In this document: positions 9,901 to 11,020 of the stretch, piece after piece
Layout: each line of letters begins with the position of its first letter
Numbering within the stretch: position 1 is the stretch's first letter
NCBI GenBank assembly: GCA_903837255.1
Contig: CAILTZ010000066.1
Coordinates: 1 to 11,020 of the forward strand
DNA length: 11,020 nt
Reading direction: 5' to 3'
Source: an uncultured Pirellula sp.
GTDB taxonomy: Bacteria > Planctomycetota > Planctomycetia > Pirellulales > Pirellulaceae
Translations under genes and position numbers: made by a program
The notes under the pieces: model-generated
Seen by the model: only the letters and a program-made list of their open reading frames with translations
Told to the model about the DNA's origin: nothing
The model's database searches: none

Positions 9901-10725
9901 TATCGTCGCGACGGAATACTCGCCTTGGACCTGGAACGGTTCGATGACTTCGTTGCCACCACCCGTGGCATTCAACTCCCAATCACCCTTTGGCAACCTG
10001 AGCTTGATGACCGTGGCTGCAGGTGGCAAATCCAACCGGAGTGATGTTCCGCTTGCGGAAGTGACGAGCTTGCATACCGACGCGAGTTCCAGTCGCCGCT
10101 GCAGGGACTTGCTAGGACCCAACCGCCACAGATACCCGTTGGATTGGGCAGCCGTTGCGATGCTCTCGACTCCATCGGCCTGCACGTCGGCACTCGATTG
10201 GCTGGGGATCCATTGCAACTGACTCAGTGCGATCGGCACCGTCCATGTCGTCCGATTGGACTTCTTCATGGCGATCAATCCCCGCAACTGTACCTTGGCA
10301 TAATCAGAAACCGGCTCAATGACCAAATCGAGCTGCGTTAAACTCGGGGTGACTGCAAGCCCTTCTCCCCCAAGGTCCGTCTCCATCAAGAGTCTTTCGA
10401 AATCTTCGTACCGCGTTCTGGGTACTAGGATCTCCTCACCTTTATCATTCCGCATGTACATCAAGTCAGGGAGCACTCCGGGCCCCACCACTCGGGGAAG
10501 GTTCTCCGGAGGCATCATTCCGCTTGCTGGCCCGTTGGAAGGCGGGTCTTGGGCACAGATCGACCTTGCAAGTACTCCGCAAAAAAACACGGTTAGGAAA
10601 ATCGCGACGAACCAACGCCGAACGGCGAGTTTGAACGCGATTGAGCCCAGGCCGCACCGCGACTCTGCTGCCTGTTTAAAACGCAGGTTTTCCTGTAAAT
10701 TTCTGTCGCGTCCTGTCCTAGACAC
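6976..10725 (-). CDS. Large exported membrane-anchored protein (about 1249 aa), single-module paralogue of its neighbour
   Basis: No known function is recognised. The frame has a stop at 10773-10775, then GTG codons at 10764 and 10725 and no ATG before the signal peptide. GTG 10725 is preferred because AGGGGA lies 7 nt upstream; GTG 10764 would add 13 residues and lacks a good ribosome site. Numbering from 10725: a long polar n-region (1-37), a hydrophobic core about 38-52 and likely cleavage near 58 (SICA then Q). The motif ILVPRTRYEDFE starts at 99. An ectodomain rich in predicted beta strands runs to about 1120, with a Ser/Pro/Glu linker at 361-394 and a Gly-Leu run near 606-613. Three membrane helices follow (about 1124-1142, 1151-1168, 1171-1193), then a cytoplasmic tail starting RRARRR (1198-1203). 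RWPWF at 1149-1153 recurs in module A of the downstream protein. It is the first gene of the operon; its TGA overlaps the next ATG. Exact start is uncertain. Confidence 0.85.
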   Translation of the reverse strand: MSRTGRDRNLQENLRFKQAAESRCGLGSIAFKLAVRRWFVAIFLTVFFCGVLARSICAQDPPSNGPASGMMPPENLPRVVGPGVLPDLMYMRNDKGEEILVPRTRYEDFERLLMETDLGGEGLAVTPSLTQLDLVIEPVSDYAKVQLRGLIAMKKSNRTTWTVPIALSQLQWIPSQSSADVQADGVESIATAAQSNGYLWRLGPSKSLQRRLELASVCKLVTSASGTSLRLDLPPAATVIKLRLPKGDWELNATGGGNEVIEPFQVQGEYSVATIRTSSNSINMTWTRKATREAIAAIEVRSQTKYSPYGDANRWRADTALSIRGPIKLGGKQILWNLPPQGLVREANSSVINFANYRLVRDKRSNSGAGKNEPESTTAVPDPATLTQEKPSENWWIEIDEAYSRTELDLNLEWQLSRSPGDPQVRFEAPYLEGVERHGGTIEFAIPRTNSIDWSPTGAIQLSRQSQAADGSESIVYSFQFDGQPAKIATQWTTVAQRPRMLSEQRVEIRENRILLRGAIEFGSDPIQLPLLELEVEGWKPERIVLYPSEVDVPLDSVPSVGQPTVENPESVWSLPINANLWIRSAMSARPTQSESVRSERGGEVGLGGLGLGNPFEIIANSTEKKEAVQAWRLEYLLSRQLPSQSNEIAFSLPRLSWLSQETQQRIVRTPPGRMILYSWPYRLSSGSSDLSGLVETSLDRTFQKQLIVNNFGATPFLMQYGIADGSSACRWTGQRTRKGSFVSASLIASVSPTKDTIEWDLRWDCKCLGSRPTELRLGFPLESIGSNPEQSGRELSVSIDNRPVAIEWIADDSSQSQGMRWAKLIVPEVAVDGSNRLDFLIEAKYATAHRSLDKPGDQVLLDLGVARLTSAREQEQLSIDQAELRIQSTSSFSLSLPTGTNTGAHEIDPNDPRISIIAMRRANEVKSSLRLDGEWVQTIVNAIEQRDRYVARFQTDQRMLRIPITPELIRDAEWMIDGQRAVIREDSESKGYAIVAIPEEGDSTNSDTHVLEVFATQAAPKGWFRKVQPIGPRLSRNPSSAPMVWQIIVPRTEHLVASTKNTLPMYQWRWSDLFFRRVGTTDQEQLEERFGATRQPILAQQINQYDLTSIASTQPLEATFVPSALIWLPVSLIVLLLAVVLKDNRWIRWPWFWALFLGSFFIFSQIAWDVSLLVLQAAVVSVALAMLYALARWVMDRRARRRSIFVTRQYTPATISPKSMAGANIAKKTAGDSSAFQSTVTANVREPQ
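6985..6990 (-). promoter_or_regulatory. Ribosome binding site of the 2309-residue gene
   Basis: AGGGAG on the minus strand sits 5 nt before ATG 6979, inside the final codons of the upstream gene. Combined with the ATGA stop/start overlap at 6976-6979, it supports both the start choice and coupled translation of the two envelope proteins. Confidence 0.6.
7147..7359 (-). other. Three-helix membrane cassette of the upstream protein
   Basis: This region encodes three hydrophobic helices with NRWIRWPWF between the first and second and LYALARW in the third, followed by a strongly basic tail (RRARRR). The basic tail fits a cytoplasmic C-terminus by the positive-inside rule, leaving the large ectodomain outside the membrane. 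Confidence 0.7.
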
Positions 10726-10732
10726 CCATGCT

Positions 10733-10738
10733 TCCCCT
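10733..10738 (-). promoter_or_regulatory. Ribosome binding site that favours GTG 10725
   Basis: The minus strand reads AGGGGA, then 7 nt, then GTG at 10725. This is the only good Shine-Dalgarno match near the possible starts of the 1249-residue gene. The longer start, GTG 10764, has only a weak GGA upstream. The call assumes SD-led initiation, which is not universal in planctomycetes. Confidence 0.5.
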
Positions 10739-10811
10739 GGTGCGTGTATCGGCGATCGAACCACCGTTCCATTTTAGACATATGGCCAACCGTTAGCCGG
10801 TATTTTAGCTG

Positions 10812-10839
10812 ATTATTGCCAACACCTGCGGCATCCCAA
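10812..10839 (-). promoter_or_regulatory. Candidate promoter of the envelope-protein operon
   Basis: On the minus strand TTGGGA (10834-10839) and AATAAT (10812-10817) are separated by 16 bp. This is a 4/6 and 5/6 match to the sigma-70 consensus. It would start a transcript near 10805, with a leader of about 80 nt before GTG 10725. Planctomycete promoter consensus is poorly defined, so this is a plausible match only. Confidence 0.35.
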
Positions 10840-10871
10840 GCTCGCTTATCCTAAGAAACGTTAGAACTGGC

Positions 10872-10891
10872 ATTCCTGGAGCTCCGGGAGT
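10872..10891. promoter_or_regulatory. Imperfect 20-bp dyad, possible operator
   Basis: The sequence is centred on the perfect palindrome GGAGCTCC (10878-10885). Extending outward, 8 of 10 base pairs are Watson-Crick across 20 bp. It lies upstream of the candidate minus-strand promoter and just before an isolated TATAAT on the plus strand. A dimeric regulator site is possible, but chance cannot be excluded. Confidence 0.25.
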
Positions 10892-10942
10892 TCAGCTTGG
10901 GTTATAATAGACCCATTGCTGAAAAGCCCGCCAATAGGAACC

Positions 10943-10990
10943 TCGTACTGTCTGTCGTACTGTCTGTCGTACTGCCTGTCGTACTCTCTG
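10943..10990. repeat. Four-copy 12-bp tandem repeat
   Basis: The unit TCGTACTGTCTG occurs at 10943, 10955, 10967 and 10979. The first two copies are identical; the third and fourth each carry one substitution (TCGTACTGCCTG and TCGTACTCTCTG). The period is a multiple of three. The array lies in the intergenic region upstream of the operon. There are no spacers, so it is not CRISPR. It may be a regulatory iteron-like array, or part of the leader or N-terminus of a plus-strand gene beyond the window. Confidence 0.9.
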
Positions 10991-11020
10991 TCCCGATCCG
11001 AACCTTCATGCTGCGATTGA

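Larger units (their letters stand above)
10765..11020. other. Intergenic region at the right edge
   Basis: No convincing complete gene is seen. The region holds the candidate minus-strand promoter, the 20-bp dyad, a perfect TATAAT on the plus strand at 10903-10908 without a good -35 element, and the 12-bp tandem repeat. A plus-strand ATG at 11008 opens a frame that leaves the window after four codons. The same frame is open back to 10855, so a divergent gene may begin here, but it cannot be called from what is visible. Confidence 0.5.

Noticed and set aside
10319..10777. Plus-strand open frame of 152 codons over the start of the first envelope gene
   Set aside because: Antisense to the signal peptide region, which reads as genuine on the minus strand; no family features or ribosome site were seen.
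10593..10781. Minus-strand ATG frame of 62 codons as an independent gene
   Set aside because: It has no ribosome site, overlaps the signal peptide codons of the real gene in another frame, and its product has no recognisable features. It is kept only as a possible upstream-initiation effect.
10943..10990. Tandem repeat as a CRISPR array
   Set aside because: The units are 12 bp and directly adjacent, with no spacers.
11008..11020. Start of a divergent plus-strand gene at ATG 11008
   Set aside because: Only four codons are visible, with no ribosome site upstream, so it cannot be supported as a feature.

Overview
The window looks like a planctomycete chromosome segment, most probably of the Pirellulaceae type. 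This is inferred from moderate GC content (roughly one half by eye), from very large exported proteins of no recognisable classical family carrying 'VP...Y/F' N-terminal motifs, and from the style of the signal peptides. No rRNA, tRNA, CRISPR array, transposase or integron signal is visible.

Layout: (i) 1-93, plus strand, holds the last 30 codons of an RNase Y gene (rny), recognised by its conserved C-terminal tail. (ii) 50-6979, minus strand, is one uninterrupted gene for a 2309-residue envelope protein. It ends inside rny, so the two genes converge with a 44-bp overlap. (iii) 6976-10725, minus strand (open in frame up to a GTG at 10764), encodes a roughly 1250-residue envelope protein. It overlaps the 2309-residue gene by the 4 bp ATGA. 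(iv) About 10726-11020 is a divergent-looking intergenic region with a candidate minus-strand promoter, an imperfect 20-bp dyad, an isolated perfect TATAAT on the plus strand, and four copies of a 12-bp tandem repeat.

The two large genes form a translationally coupled minus-strand operon. Together they appear to hold three copies of one architecture: N-terminal signal/anchor, an ectodomain of about 1000 residues predicted to be beta-rich, then a three-helix membrane cassette. The 1250-residue protein is one copy. The 2309-residue protein is two copies fused in frame (residues about 1-1148 and 1149-2309), with an internal signal-peptide-like helix at 1173-1194 acting as a start-transfer segment. 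The cassettes of the first protein and of module A share the residues RWPWF, encoded by an identical 15-nt stretch. Predicted topology is consistent: ectodomains outside, linker and C-terminal tails inside. I do not recognise a biochemical function; structural or surface roles are only inference. The main candidate for something undescribed is this three-module, two-gene envelope system, with its internal fusion and its 3' end laid over rny.
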